Part shown: piece by piece, positions 1-5,687 of the stretch
How the letters are laid out: every line of letters starts with the position of its first letter
Numbering within the stretch: the stretch's first letter is position 1
Source of the DNA: Mucilaginibacter sp.
GTDB lineage: Bacteria > Bacteroidota > Bacteroidia > Sphingobacteriales > Sphingobacteriaceae
Direction: 5' to 3'
DNA: 5,905 nucleotides
NCBI GenBank assembly: GCA_028288315.1
Contig: JAQBNY010000289.1
Span: 1 to 5,905 of the forward strand
The notes under the pieces: model-generated
Databases searched by the model: none
The model's input: only the letters and a program-made list of their open reading frames with translations
Told to the model about the DNA's origin: nothing
Translations under genes and position numbers: made by a program

Positions 1-253
1 TGACGTAATCGCCGGTTGCCAGTTTTAAGCCTTTGTTCATGGCGTCATAAATACCTTTGTCTTCTTCGCTAATGAGCCTGGCAATACGGTTTTCGTAACG
101 TTTTATAATGTCCAATGTGCTATCTGTTGATGCGCCATCCACCACAATATATTCTATTTGTTGATAGGTTTGGTTTAAAACCGACAGCATGGTGCGTTCA
201 ATATCGCGCACGTTATTATAAACTATGGTTATTACAGACAGGGTGGGTTTCAT
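1..253 (-). CDS. Glycosyltransferase family 2, N-terminal part (gene cut by left window edge)
   Basis: Only the first 84 residues are inside the window; the 3' end lies beyond position 1. The start MKPTLSVITIVYNN is the usual first beta strand of a GT-A fold GT2 enzyme. It is followed by the nucleotide-binding VVDGASTDST stretch (residues 38-46) and SEEDKGIYDAMNKG (62-75). That last motif is typical of GT2 enzymes like WcaE of the colanic acid system. The DxD metal site expected further on is not visible. The family transfers a sugar from a nucleotide-sugar to a growing glycan on the cytoplasmic side of the inner membrane. The start ATG (253-251) overlaps the stop TGA (252-250) of the upstream GT4 gene as ATGA, so the two are probably co-transcribed and translationally coupled. 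The GT2 fold is secure; donor and acceptor cannot be read from the sequence. Confidence 0.9.
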   Translation of the reverse strand, partial: MKPTLSVITIVYNNVRDIERTMLSVLNQTYQQIEYIVVDGASTDSTLDIIKRYENRIARLISEEDKGIYDAMNKGLKLATGDYV

Positions 254-1527
254 ACGCTGCCTTTGTTTAAGATTGTATTATACAACCGGATATATTGCCC
301 GGCAACTTTCTCATTGTTAAACTCACGCAAAACCTTATCTCGCGCGGCAGCAGAAAATTCATCCGCGTTAGCAGAAGTTAAAATCTGTTTAATGCCTGCA
401 GCCAAATCAGCCGCTGATTCAAATTCGGCCAGGTAACCATTTTGCTGGTGATCTATCAGATCTGGGATACCGCCGGTGTTAAAAGCCACCGTAGGCGTAC
501 CGCAGGCCATAGCCTCCATTATGGTATTTGGCAGGTTATCTTCAATAGATGCGGAAACATAAACATCAGCCAAACTGTATATCTCCGCCATATCAGTTGG
601 TGAACTGATAATGTTCAACTGATGTACCGGGAAAGGTAAGGTAGTGGTATCAAAATGTTTGTTCTTGCCAAATATCACCATCTCAACAGGACTGTCCTGG
701 GTGTAATTATTTTTTAGTCGATGCAATGCTTCTACCAAATAGGTAATACCCTTACGCCTGTCGTTGATATTGGCGGCCCCAAACAAAATTATTTTGGCTG
801 ACGGATCAATTTTCCACTTTGCCCTAACGTCTACTTTATTTTTAGGCGAAAAAATATCGGTATCAATAGGATTCGGGATAGCTTGTATGCTTGCGTTTTT
901 TAACAGTGAGCTTTGCTTAGCCACCTCGCCCAGCCAATTGCTGCATGTTACAAAACTGATGTTTTTAGCGGCGGTATACATATCCCTTTTACGTAACCAT
1001 CCGCTGTACGAAATGTCATTGTCATCCGGCTTGCTCAAAAAATAACAGTTGCCGCATTGGTTTATGAAATGATTACAGGAACCTGAATAGTGGCATCCGC
1101 CTGTAAAGGCCCACATATCATGCAAGGTCCAAACGATGGGTTTGTTTAGGGCAAACAGCTTTTTAATATCCTTGATAGATAGGAAGCCGGAGTTTGTCCA
1201 GTGCAGGTGCAATATATCCGCATCCTTAATTACCTGCTCATTACTAATATCTGTACCGGCATTGGCAGTTGAGAAAGCAAACCTTACAGATTTATCACGT
1301 TCCTGAAAAGCAATGAAAGGTAACCGCTCGTAAAAGAAGTTAATTTGGGAGCGGGCTTTGTCAATAGCGGTTTTCTCAACAGAATAAACGTGGGCATCTG
1401 TACGCCTTTTATCCTGCACTACCATAGTTACATCTACCTGTTGTAATTGCAGCGCTTTTAACAGGCGCATACAGGCTTCTGCGGCACCTCCGCCGGCGTC
1501 AGATGTATTTATTAATGCAACCTTCAT
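250..1527 (-). CDS. GT4 family glycosyltransferase (GT-B fold, WcaC-like)
   Basis: A full-length 425-residue enzyme. The N-terminal half begins MKVALINTSD and has the glycine-rich GGGAAE loop (12-17) of the acceptor domain. HLHW (107-110) and TLHDMWAFTGGCHYS (134-148) follow, with a four-cysteine cluster C145, C151, C158 and C161 that is characteristic of this GT4 subgroup. The C-terminal donor domain carries IPNP (217-220), DRRKG (256-260; basic residues expected to contact the donor phosphates) and the signature EDNLPNTIMEAMACGTP (329-345). In the E-x7-E motif the second Glu is E338 and the first position is D330, with E329 next to it, as seen in other members with EDNLPN. TGGIPDLI (351-358) closes the site. 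It would act in the cytoplasm on a membrane-linked glycan. It is first in a minus-strand unit, overlaps the downstream GT2 gene by 4 bp, and diverges from the acyltransferase gene. The sugar specificity is unknown. Confidence 0.93.
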   Translation of the reverse strand: MKVALINTSDAGGGAAEACMRLLKALQLQQVDVTMVVQDKRRTDAHVYSVEKTAIDKARSQINFFYERLPFIAFQERDKSVRFAFSTANAGTDISNEQVIKDADILHLHWTNSGFLSIKDIKKLFALNKPIVWTLHDMWAFTGGCHYSGSCNHFINQCGNCYFLSKPDDNDISYSGWLRKRDMYTAAKNISFVTCSNWLGEVAKQSSLLKNASIQAIPNPIDTDIFSPKNKVDVRAKWKIDPSAKIILFGAANINDRRKGITYLVEALHRLKNNYTQDSPVEMVIFGKNKHFDTTTLPFPVHQLNIISSPTDMAEIYSLADVYVSASIEDNLPNTIMEAMACGTPTVAFNTGGIPDLIDHQQNGYLAEFESAADLAAGIKQILTSANADEFSAAARDKVLREFNNEKVAGQYIRLYNTILNKGSV

Positions 1528-1550
1528 TCAGAGCAGATCATTTATCATGG

Positions 1551-1558
1551 CAAGTATA
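1551..1558 (-). promoter_or_regulatory. Weak candidate -7 element for the GT4-GT2 unit
   Basis: Read on the minus strand, TATACTTG matches the Bacteroidota -7 consensus TAnnTTTG at all but one fixed position. It lies 23 bp upstream of the GT4 ATG. No convincing -33 TTG element is seen at the expected distance, so this is a low-confidence placement. Confidence 0.2.
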
Positions 1559-1580
1559 ATGATACTAAAATTAAAAATTT

Positions 1581-1588
1581 TACTTTTG
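1581..1588 (+). promoter_or_regulatory. Candidate -7 promoter element for the acyltransferase-methyltransferase unit
   Basis: TACTTTTG matches the Bacteroidota primary sigma factor -7 consensus TAnnTTTG exactly. Transcription would start a few bases downstream, near 1592, giving a leader of about 50 bases before the ATG at 1643. The leader would contain the inverted repeat at 1592-1616. No good -33 TTG element is visible upstream, so the call rests on one motif and its position in a divergent spacer. Confidence 0.4.
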
Positions 1589-1591
1589 AAC

Positions 1592-1616
1592 ACTTCATCA
1601 CATATCAATATGAAGT
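1592..1616. repeat. 7-bp inverted repeat in the divergent spacer
   Basis: ACTTCAT (1592-1598) and ATGAAGT (1610-1616) are perfect inverted copies separated by 11 bases. A second shorter palindrome, CATAT-CA-ATATG (1601-1612), overlaps the right arm, so the two could not form together as hairpins. The repeat lies between the two start codons and just after the candidate plus-strand -7 box. It could be an operator or a weak leader hairpin, or chance in AT-rich DNA. Confidence 0.4.
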
Positions 1617-1642
1617 TTAACAGCTAAAACCACGCATCAAAG

Positions 1643-2176
1643 ATGAACTTTTTCGCTTATTTATTCCAGGATTGGAAAGCCAACCGGGGCAATATAAAAG
1701 GGCGAATTGTGCTATTTATGTTCAGGCTGGTAAATGCCATTAACAGGTACATGCTGTTAAAGATTCTGTTTTTTTGGTACCTGATGATTTACCGCTTTTT
1801 TGTGGAGTGGGTTTTGGGTGTTGAATTGCCCCGCAAATTAACCGTAGGCAAGAATCTGATATTTTATCACGGACAGGGCCTGGTAGTAAACTTTAAAACT
1901 ATTATTGGCGAAAACTGCGTGCTGCGCAATGGTGTTACCATAGGCCATAAAAAACTGGCAGACGGTAATTTAAGTAACTCCCCGCGAATTGGAAACAATG
2001 TAGATATTGGTGCAAATGCCTGTATAATTGGCGATATTACCATTGGCGATAATGTGATTATTGGTGCCGGTGCAGTAGTAATAAAGGATATTCCGGCAAA
2101 CAGCATTGCAGTGGGTAACCCGGCAAGGGTTTTAGAAAATAAAGTTGAAACGGTAACCCGAATTGAAAATATTTAA
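1643..2176 (+). CDS. WcaB-like left-handed beta-helix O-acyltransferase (serine acetyltransferase-like fold)
   Basis: A 177-residue protein. Residues 1-35 are basic and amphipathic, and residues 37-60 form a strongly hydrophobic stretch rich in aromatics that should anchor it at the cytoplasmic face of the inner membrane. From about residue 67 the protein consists of hexapeptide repeats: IGENCVLRNGVTIG (88-101), IGNNVDIGANACIIG (116-130), DITIGDNVIIGAGAVV (131-146), ending in the usual VGNPARV cap (157-163). H76 in the YHGQGLVV segment sits where the catalytic His of CysE and WcaB lies. The second CysE active-site His, in the HPKI segment, appears here as Ser in NSPRI (112-116), and the long alpha-helical N-terminal domain of CysE is absent. 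A polysaccharide O-acetyltransferase like WcaB is therefore more likely than a cysteine-biosynthesis enzyme. Acetyl-CoA as donor is inferred from the family. Its stop overlaps the next start as TAATG. Confidence 0.88.
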   Translation: MNFFAYLFQDWKANRGNIKGRIVLFMFRLVNAINRYMLLKILFFWYLMIYRFFVEWVLGVELPRKLTVGKNLIFYHGQGLVVNFKTIIGENCVLRNGVTIGHKKLADGNLSNSPRIGNNVDIGANACIIGDITIGDNVIIGAGAVVIKDIPANSIAVGNPARVLENKVETVTRIENI

Positions 2177-2922
2177 TGGAGAATAATTTAACCGACCATT
2201 CCTTCTGGAAAGCGTTTTGGGAATCAAGAAAAGGGCTGATATTTAAAATTAAGCCTAATTATGTTTTTGGTGATATACTGGCCGGCATCATAGCCGAAAA
2301 AGGTATTAAAACCGCTGTTGAATTGGGTGGCTTCCCGGGATATTATGCCATTTACTTAAAAAAGTATCAGCACCTTAAAACATCCCTGCTTGATTATTTT
2401 ATACACCCCGGCCTGGTTAATGAGCTTTTAGAAGTGAACGATCTGAAACCCGGTGATATTGACATTATTGAAGCCGACCTGTTTACCTATGAGCCTGCCG
2501 AAAAATTTGACATGGTACTTTCCTTTGGGTTGATTGAGCACTTTAACGATACCAAATTTATTATAAAAGAGCACCTTAAGTTTTTAAAGCCCGGCGGTAC
2601 GCTGTTCATTACCCTGCCAAACTTTAAAAGTGTTAATGGCTGGGTACAAAAGAATTTTGATAAGGAAAATTACGATAAGCACAATATTACCAGCATGGAT
2701 CTTGACCTGCTCAAAACAGCGTGCAAGGATTTGGGGCTGAAAGAAATTGAGGCCTACTACCATTTCAAATTCTCCGTTTGGCTGGAAAATAAATCAGAAC
2801 AAACAGGCATTGCCAAAGCCCTGGTAAAAGCTATTTGGGTAGCTGGTAAAATAGTAACCAAGCTTGTGCCGGTAGAAAGTAAATTACTGTCGCCCTATAT
2901 TGTAGTGAAAGCTACGCTGTAG
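2176..2922 (+). CDS. Class I SAM-dependent methyltransferase, polysaccharide-cluster type
   Basis: A 248-residue Rossmann-fold methyltransferase. Motif I is AVELGGFPG (47-55), a GG-x-x-G variant of the usual E/DxGxGxG SAM-binding loop. D73 in LLDY is the acidic residue expected to bind the SAM ribose. EADLF (99-103) fits the adenine-contact region, FDMVLSFGLIEHF (111-123) is motif IV, and LKPGGTL (137-143) is the post-motif that ends the core. The C-terminal tail (about 211-248) mixes hydrophobic and basic residues and may associate with the membrane. The ATG shares its A with the stop TAA of the acyltransferase gene, so coupled translation is likely. The context suggests O-methylation of a sugar, or another glycan-related substrate, in the same pathway; the sequence alone does not identify the substrate. 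Small-molecule methylation unrelated to glycans cannot be excluded. Confidence 0.85.
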   Translation: MENNLTDHSFWKAFWESRKGLIFKIKPNYVFGDILAGIIAEKGIKTAVELGGFPGYYAIYLKKYQHLKTSLLDYFIHPGLVNELLEVNDLKPGDIDIIEADLFTYEPAEKFDMVLSFGLIEHFNDTKFIIKEHLKFLKPGGTLFITLPNFKSVNGWVQKNFDKENYDKHNITSMDLDLLKTACKDLGLKEIEAYYHFKFSVWLENKSEQTGIAKALVKAIWVAGKIVTKLVPVESKLLSPYIVVKATL

Positions 2923-2930
2923 ATATTTCT

Positions 2931-3018
2931 TGTCATTCTGAGCATAGCGAAGAATCTTTTGTTTACATGCTTGTAGCCTACTTTTCTATTGGGGATTGCT
3001 TCGTTCCTCGCAATGACG
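2931..3018. repeat. Bacteroidota intergenic palindromic repeat (long imperfect hairpin)
   Basis: The left arm (2931-2956) and the reverse complement of the right arm (2994-3018) share the blocks GTCATT, GAG, CGAAG and AATC in the same order, with small internal loops. A spacer of 37 bases separates the arms. The arms match a repeat type scattered between genes in many Bacteroidota genomes. It sits in a convergent gap just 8 bases after the methyltransferase stop, so its transcript could fold and act as a terminator or 3'-end stabiliser. No open reading frame or transposase is attached. The family assignment is from memory of such genomes. Confidence 0.7.
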
Positions 3019-3043
3019 GGTACACATAATGACGAGCGGGTAC

Positions 3044-3076
3044 AAAAAATCCCCGCATTCGAAAATGCAGGGATTT
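3044..3076 (-). terminator. Rho-independent terminator of ilvE
   Basis: On the minus strand the segment forms a 13-bp stem, AAATCCCTGCATT pairing with AATGCGGGGATTT, with one G-U wobble and a TTCG loop at 3063-3060. The stem runs into an uninterrupted T tract (3049-3044). It lies 22 bases past the aminotransferase stop codon, in the right orientation. On the plus strand the same stem has a C-A mismatch and a poorer T tract, so activity for the methyltransferase gene would be weaker. Confidence 0.88.
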
Positions 3077-3098
3077 CAAATATTTAAGCACTTAATAC

Positions 3099-4163
3099 TT
3101 ATACCATATAATTCCAGCCGTGCACATCTTCGCTGCGGCCGTATTTAATATCGTCAAGGGTTGCTAAAACTTTTTTAGAGAATTCTCTTGTCTGCGGATC
3201 GCTTAAAAAGTATTCTTCGCCATTGTAGCTTATTGATGCCACTGACGCAATTGTAGCAGCAGTACCGGCACCAAAGGCATCGGTTAGCTTACCGTTTTTA
3301 GCGCCTTCAATTAATTCGGCTATTGATACTTTGCGTTCCTCAACAGTAATGCCCCAGTCTTTAGCTAAAGCAATAACGGTATCGCGGGTTACACCATCAA
3401 GAATGGTGTCTTTTGCTTCGGCAGTTATCAGTTTGCCATCTAAAAGGAACATCGCGTTAGCGGCGCCCATTTCTTCAATGTATTTATGCTCTTTAGCATC
3501 TGTCCAAATCAGTTGATCAAAACCCTCTTCGGCAGCTTTACGGGCAGGCAGCATTGATGAGCCATAGTTACCGGCAGCTTTTGCGTAACCCATACCACCT
3601 TCGGCAGCGCGGGTATAGTGGGTTTCTATTTTAACCCTCAAAGGCTTTGAAAAATACGGACCAACAGGGCCAATAAGTACTATATACTTATAAGTTGCAG
3701 ATGGTGTTACGCCCAAAAATGGATCAGTTGCAAACATGAACGGGCGGATGTACAAAGCATGGTTAGCTTTACCGGGAATCCAGTTGCGGTCAATATCAAC
3801 CAAAGCGGCAATACTTTGCACAAAAATATCTTCTGGCAGTTGTGGCATACAAAGCCTGTCTGCTGATTTGTTGAAACGAATAGCATTCTTATCCGGGCGG
3901 AAGATAGAAACTTTGCCATCAGCATGTTTATAAGCTTTTATACCCTCAAAAAATGCCTGGCCATAATGCAATGCAGAAATAGCCGGGCTCAATTCTATAG
4001 GCCCGTAAGGCAAAATCTCAAAGTTCTTCCATTCGCCATCTTCATAATCGGCCACAAGCATGTGGTCAGAAAAAACTTTACCGAAGGGCAGGTTATTAAA
4101 GTCCGTTTCAGCTAAACGGGAAGTTGGGGTTTGTGTTATTTTTATGTCCAGTGTGTCGGTCAT
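3099..4163 (-). CDS. ilvE: Branched-chain amino acid aminotransferase
   Basis: A 354-residue fold-type IV PLP enzyme of the larger (eukaryote-like, BCAT type II) subgroup. It interconverts leucine, isoleucine and valine with their 2-oxo acids using 2-oxoglutarate/glutamate, in the cytoplasm, as the last step of synthesis and first of breakdown. Visible hallmarks are ALHYGQAFFEGIKAYK (64-79), LYIRPFMF (137-144), the catalytic lysine K195 in YAKAAGNYGSS (193-203), E231 in IEEMGAANAMF expected to bind the PLP ring nitrogen, LDGVTRD (255-261), and the phosphate-binding FGAGTAATIAS (297-307). The redox CxxC motif of the mammalian enzymes is absent here (the site reads ATIA). Length is normal and both ends fit the family. 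It is monocistronic in this window: a divergent gene lies upstream and its own terminator lies at 3044-3076. Confidence 0.96.
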   Translation of the reverse strand: MTDTLDIKITQTPTSRLAETDFNNLPFGKVFSDHMLVADYEDGEWKNFEILPYGPIELSPAISALHYGQAFFEGIKAYKHADGKVSIFRPDKNAIRFNKSADRLCMPQLPEDIFVQSIAALVDIDRNWIPGKANHALYIRPFMFATDPFLGVTPSATYKYIVLIGPVGPYFSKPLRVKIETHYTRAAEGGMGYAKAAGNYGSSMLPARKAAEEGFDQLIWTDAKEHKYIEEMGAANAMFLLDGKLITAEAKDTILDGVTRDTVIALAKDWGITVEERKVSIAELIEGAKNGKLTDAFGAGTAATIASVASISYNGEEYFLSDPQTREFSKKVLATLDDIKYGRSEDVHGWNYMV

Positions 4164-4199
4164 GTCAGTACGTATTAAAATCGGAAAATGGCAAGTTAC

Positions 4200-4207
4200 G
4201 AAATTTA
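4200..4207 (-). promoter_or_regulatory. Weak candidate -7 element for ilvE
   Basis: Minus-strand TAAATTTC differs from TAnnTTTG only in the last base and lies 36 bp upstream of the ilvE ATG, in the 108-bp divergent spacer. The spacer is very AT-rich, including an (ATT)4 run at 4209-4220, so a near match is easily met by chance. No -33 element was identified for either direction in this spacer. Confidence 0.2.
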
Positions 4208-4271
4208 TATTATTATTATTAAATTCTTAAGCTTTTGAAGACTATATTACAGCACATTTACAAACAACAAT

Positions 4272-4730
4272 ATGCCTGTTTACAAATTTAGTCCGGATGG
4301 TAATGCTGATCTGAAAAAAACCTGGACACGCACCATGCTGGTATATTATGCAGTTATCATATTGGTTTTTGCTTATAACCTGCTTTACAAAAATGGCACT
4401 ACATTAACCATAGGCATATTTGCAGTTATTATTGTGGCATTAGCCGTGGGATACATTTTTGGGCGTAAAAAGTATTATGCCATTATGGATAGCACGCAAC
4501 TAATTACAACAGATAATGATATAACGCTGCGTGTTTTAGACAGGCCCGATGTGACTATGGCTTTTAGCAACATCAAAGAAATGATACACCGTAAGGATGG
4601 CATTTACCTGCAAAGTAAAACAGCCACAAAATCATCATTACTGATAATTAATAAATTTGAAAACTTTTATGAGATTGAAAAGCTGATAACCGACAAAGTG
4701 CACGAGAACAGCCTGCCGGCAGCAAGCTAA
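4272..4730 (+). CDS. Small two-helix membrane protein with putative PH-like cytoplasmic domain
   Basis: A 152-residue protein I do not recognise by name. A short polar N-terminus (1-20, with basic KKTWTR) is followed by two hydrophobic helices, about 21-39 and 44-64, separated by a short KNGT turn. The basic GRKKYY (64-69) then marks the cytoplasmic side. Residues 66-130 look beta-rich and end with an amphipathic helix, FENFYEIEKLITDKV (129-143). Two helices, a beta domain and a final helix is the layout of YcxB-like/bacterial PH-like membrane proteins; this is a structural guess, not a motif match. No catalytic residues are seen. It diverges from ilvE and converges on the tryptophan dioxygenase gene with no gap, so it appears to be a single-gene unit. 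The ATG follows an AT-rich leader without a Shine-Dalgarno sequence. Confidence 0.75.
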   Translation: MPVYKFSPDGNADLKKTWTRTMLVYYAVIILVFAYNLLYKNGTTLTIGIFAVIIVALAVGYIFGRKKYYAIMDSTQLITTDNDITLRVLDRPDVTMAFSNIKEMIHRKDGIYLQSKTATKSSLLIINKFENFYEIEKLITDKVHENSLPAAS

Positions 4731-5684
4731 TTAAATTTCGCTTACAACTTTATCTACCCAACCCTTACCCCAATTCTCCAGCTCATCAACAGACCATAAT
4801 GACGGATAAAATATTCTGCGCTGAAAACGCGGGGGCAGATATTTTTGCCAATTGGTACCACCTGTAGCCTTAATTTCTTCGGGTTCGCGGTGCAGATAAC
4901 GAACGGCCGATTTATAGTGCGATAACGGCCAGTTCACGTTTACATTAACATCCAGCTGGCGCAACTGCTCTTCCAGTTCTTTTGTGCTTTCGCCTTTATA
5001 TTTAAACTGCTGTAACAAACTGTTGAAATTTGTAGTACTTACCAATTTGCCCAGCTCTATAAACGTTTTGGCATACTTCTCCTCAAACTGTTTTAGCGTA
5101 AGTGTTTTTTTGCCTGTTGATAGCTCTGTTGCACCAAACTTCCAGTAAATATGCTCAAACTGTTCTTCAATAGGGGCCGATGCCATATTCTGCCTTTCAT
5201 CTGCAGCTACCAGGTTAATAAAATCAGTAGCGTAAATCTCTATCATACGGTATTGGCCACTCTGGAAACCACTTGCCGGCAGCAACGACATACGGAATTG
5301 CAGGAACTGCTCTTTCTCCATCCCATCTACCATTATTTCAAACGATTGGATAAGCGCCTCAAAATAGCGGTTAATGCGTTTTAGGCGGGCGGCAAAAAAT
5401 GTAGGAGTCAGGGTTTCTGCCCCGGCAATTTGTTTGCATTCGTGCAGGGCAAGCTTAAAGTACAGCTCCGTTATCTGATGATACATAATAAAGATCTCCT
5501 CATCAGGGAACGGCGTTTTGGGGCTTTGCAGGCTCAGGAGCGTATCCAGGTGAATATAATCCCAATAGGTCAAAAAATCGGCATGCAGTAAACCATCCAG
5601 GTATGAGGTCATATCCTGCCCCATTGCATTATATTTTTCCTGTAGTTGGACAAGCTTTTTTTCTATTTCGGGAGTAATACTCAT
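4731..5684 (-). CDS. kynA: Tryptophan 2,3-dioxygenase family protein
   Basis: A 317-residue heme enzyme of the TDO superfamily, which opens the indole ring of L-tryptophan with O2 to give N-formylkynurenine in the cytoplasm. Numbering from the ATG at 5684: TYWDYIHLDTLLSLQ (39-53) is the YxxY substrate-pocket helix. H69 in MYHQITELYFKLALHE corresponds to the distal His and R131 in FRMSLLPASGFQS to the carboxylate-binding Arg. H256 in WPLSHYKSAVR is the expected proximal heme ligand. The loop that is GTGGSSG in classical enzymes reads ATGGTNW (273-279), followed by YLPPRFQRRIFYPSLW. Length is slightly above the usual 280-310. A TTG six bases upstream (5690) is also in frame, but the ATG is preferred because that TTG is the end of a perfect TACCTTTG -7-like box. 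No other kynurenine-pathway gene is in view, so a catabolic or NAD-synthesis role is open. Confidence 0.9.
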   Translation of the reverse strand: MSITPEIEKKLVQLQEKYNAMGQDMTSYLDGLLHADFLTYWDYIHLDTLLSLQSPKTPFPDEEIFIMYHQITELYFKLALHECKQIAGAETLTPTFFAARLKRINRYFEALIQSFEIMVDGMEKEQFLQFRMSLLPASGFQSGQYRMIEIYATDFINLVAADERQNMASAPIEEQFEHIYWKFGATELSTGKKTLTLKQFEEKYAKTFIELGKLVSTTNFNSLLQQFKYKGESTKELEEQLRQLDVNVNVNWPLSHYKSAVRYLHREPEEIKATGGTNWQKYLPPRFQRRIFYPSLWSVDELENWGKGWVDKVVSEI

Positions 5685-5687
5685 GTT

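Noticed and set aside
764..1045. Plus-strand reading frame of 93 codons inside the GT4 gene
   Set aside because: It lies antisense to a strongly supported glycosyltransferase, resembles no known family and has no promoter-like start. It is a frame shadow.
1867..2106. Minus-strand reading frame of 79 codons opposite the acyltransferase
   Set aside because: Its Ile/Pro/Ser-rich product is what the reverse complement of hexapeptide repeats gives; no independent evidence of coding.
1643..2176. Assignment as CysE serine acetyltransferase
   Set aside because: The second catalytic His is replaced, the CysE N-terminal domain is absent, and the gene is coupled to a glycan-cluster methyltransferase.
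3331..4115. Several 60-72 codon frames within ilvE on both strands
   Set aside because: All are inside the aminotransferase gene, whose frame carries every family motif.
4209..4220. (ATT)4 microsatellite in the ilvE spacer as a phase-variable tract
   Set aside because: Only four units, in a very AT-rich spacer and not within a recognisable promoter spacing; too short to support phase variation.
4713..4722. Perfect 10-bp palindrome CTGCCGGCAG near the end of the membrane-protein gene as a terminator
   Set aside because: With a minimal loop only three base pairs remain, and no T tract follows. It also encodes the in-frame LPA residues.
4714..5285. 12-base direct repeat TGCCGGCAGCAA at 4714-4725 and 5274-5285
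   Set aside because: Both copies are coding, for LPA-type peptides on opposite strands; the similarity is explained by codon use and chance, with no element around them.
5151..5384. Plus-strand 77-codon frame inside the dioxygenase gene
   Set aside because: Antisense shadow of a conserved enzyme, without family resemblance.
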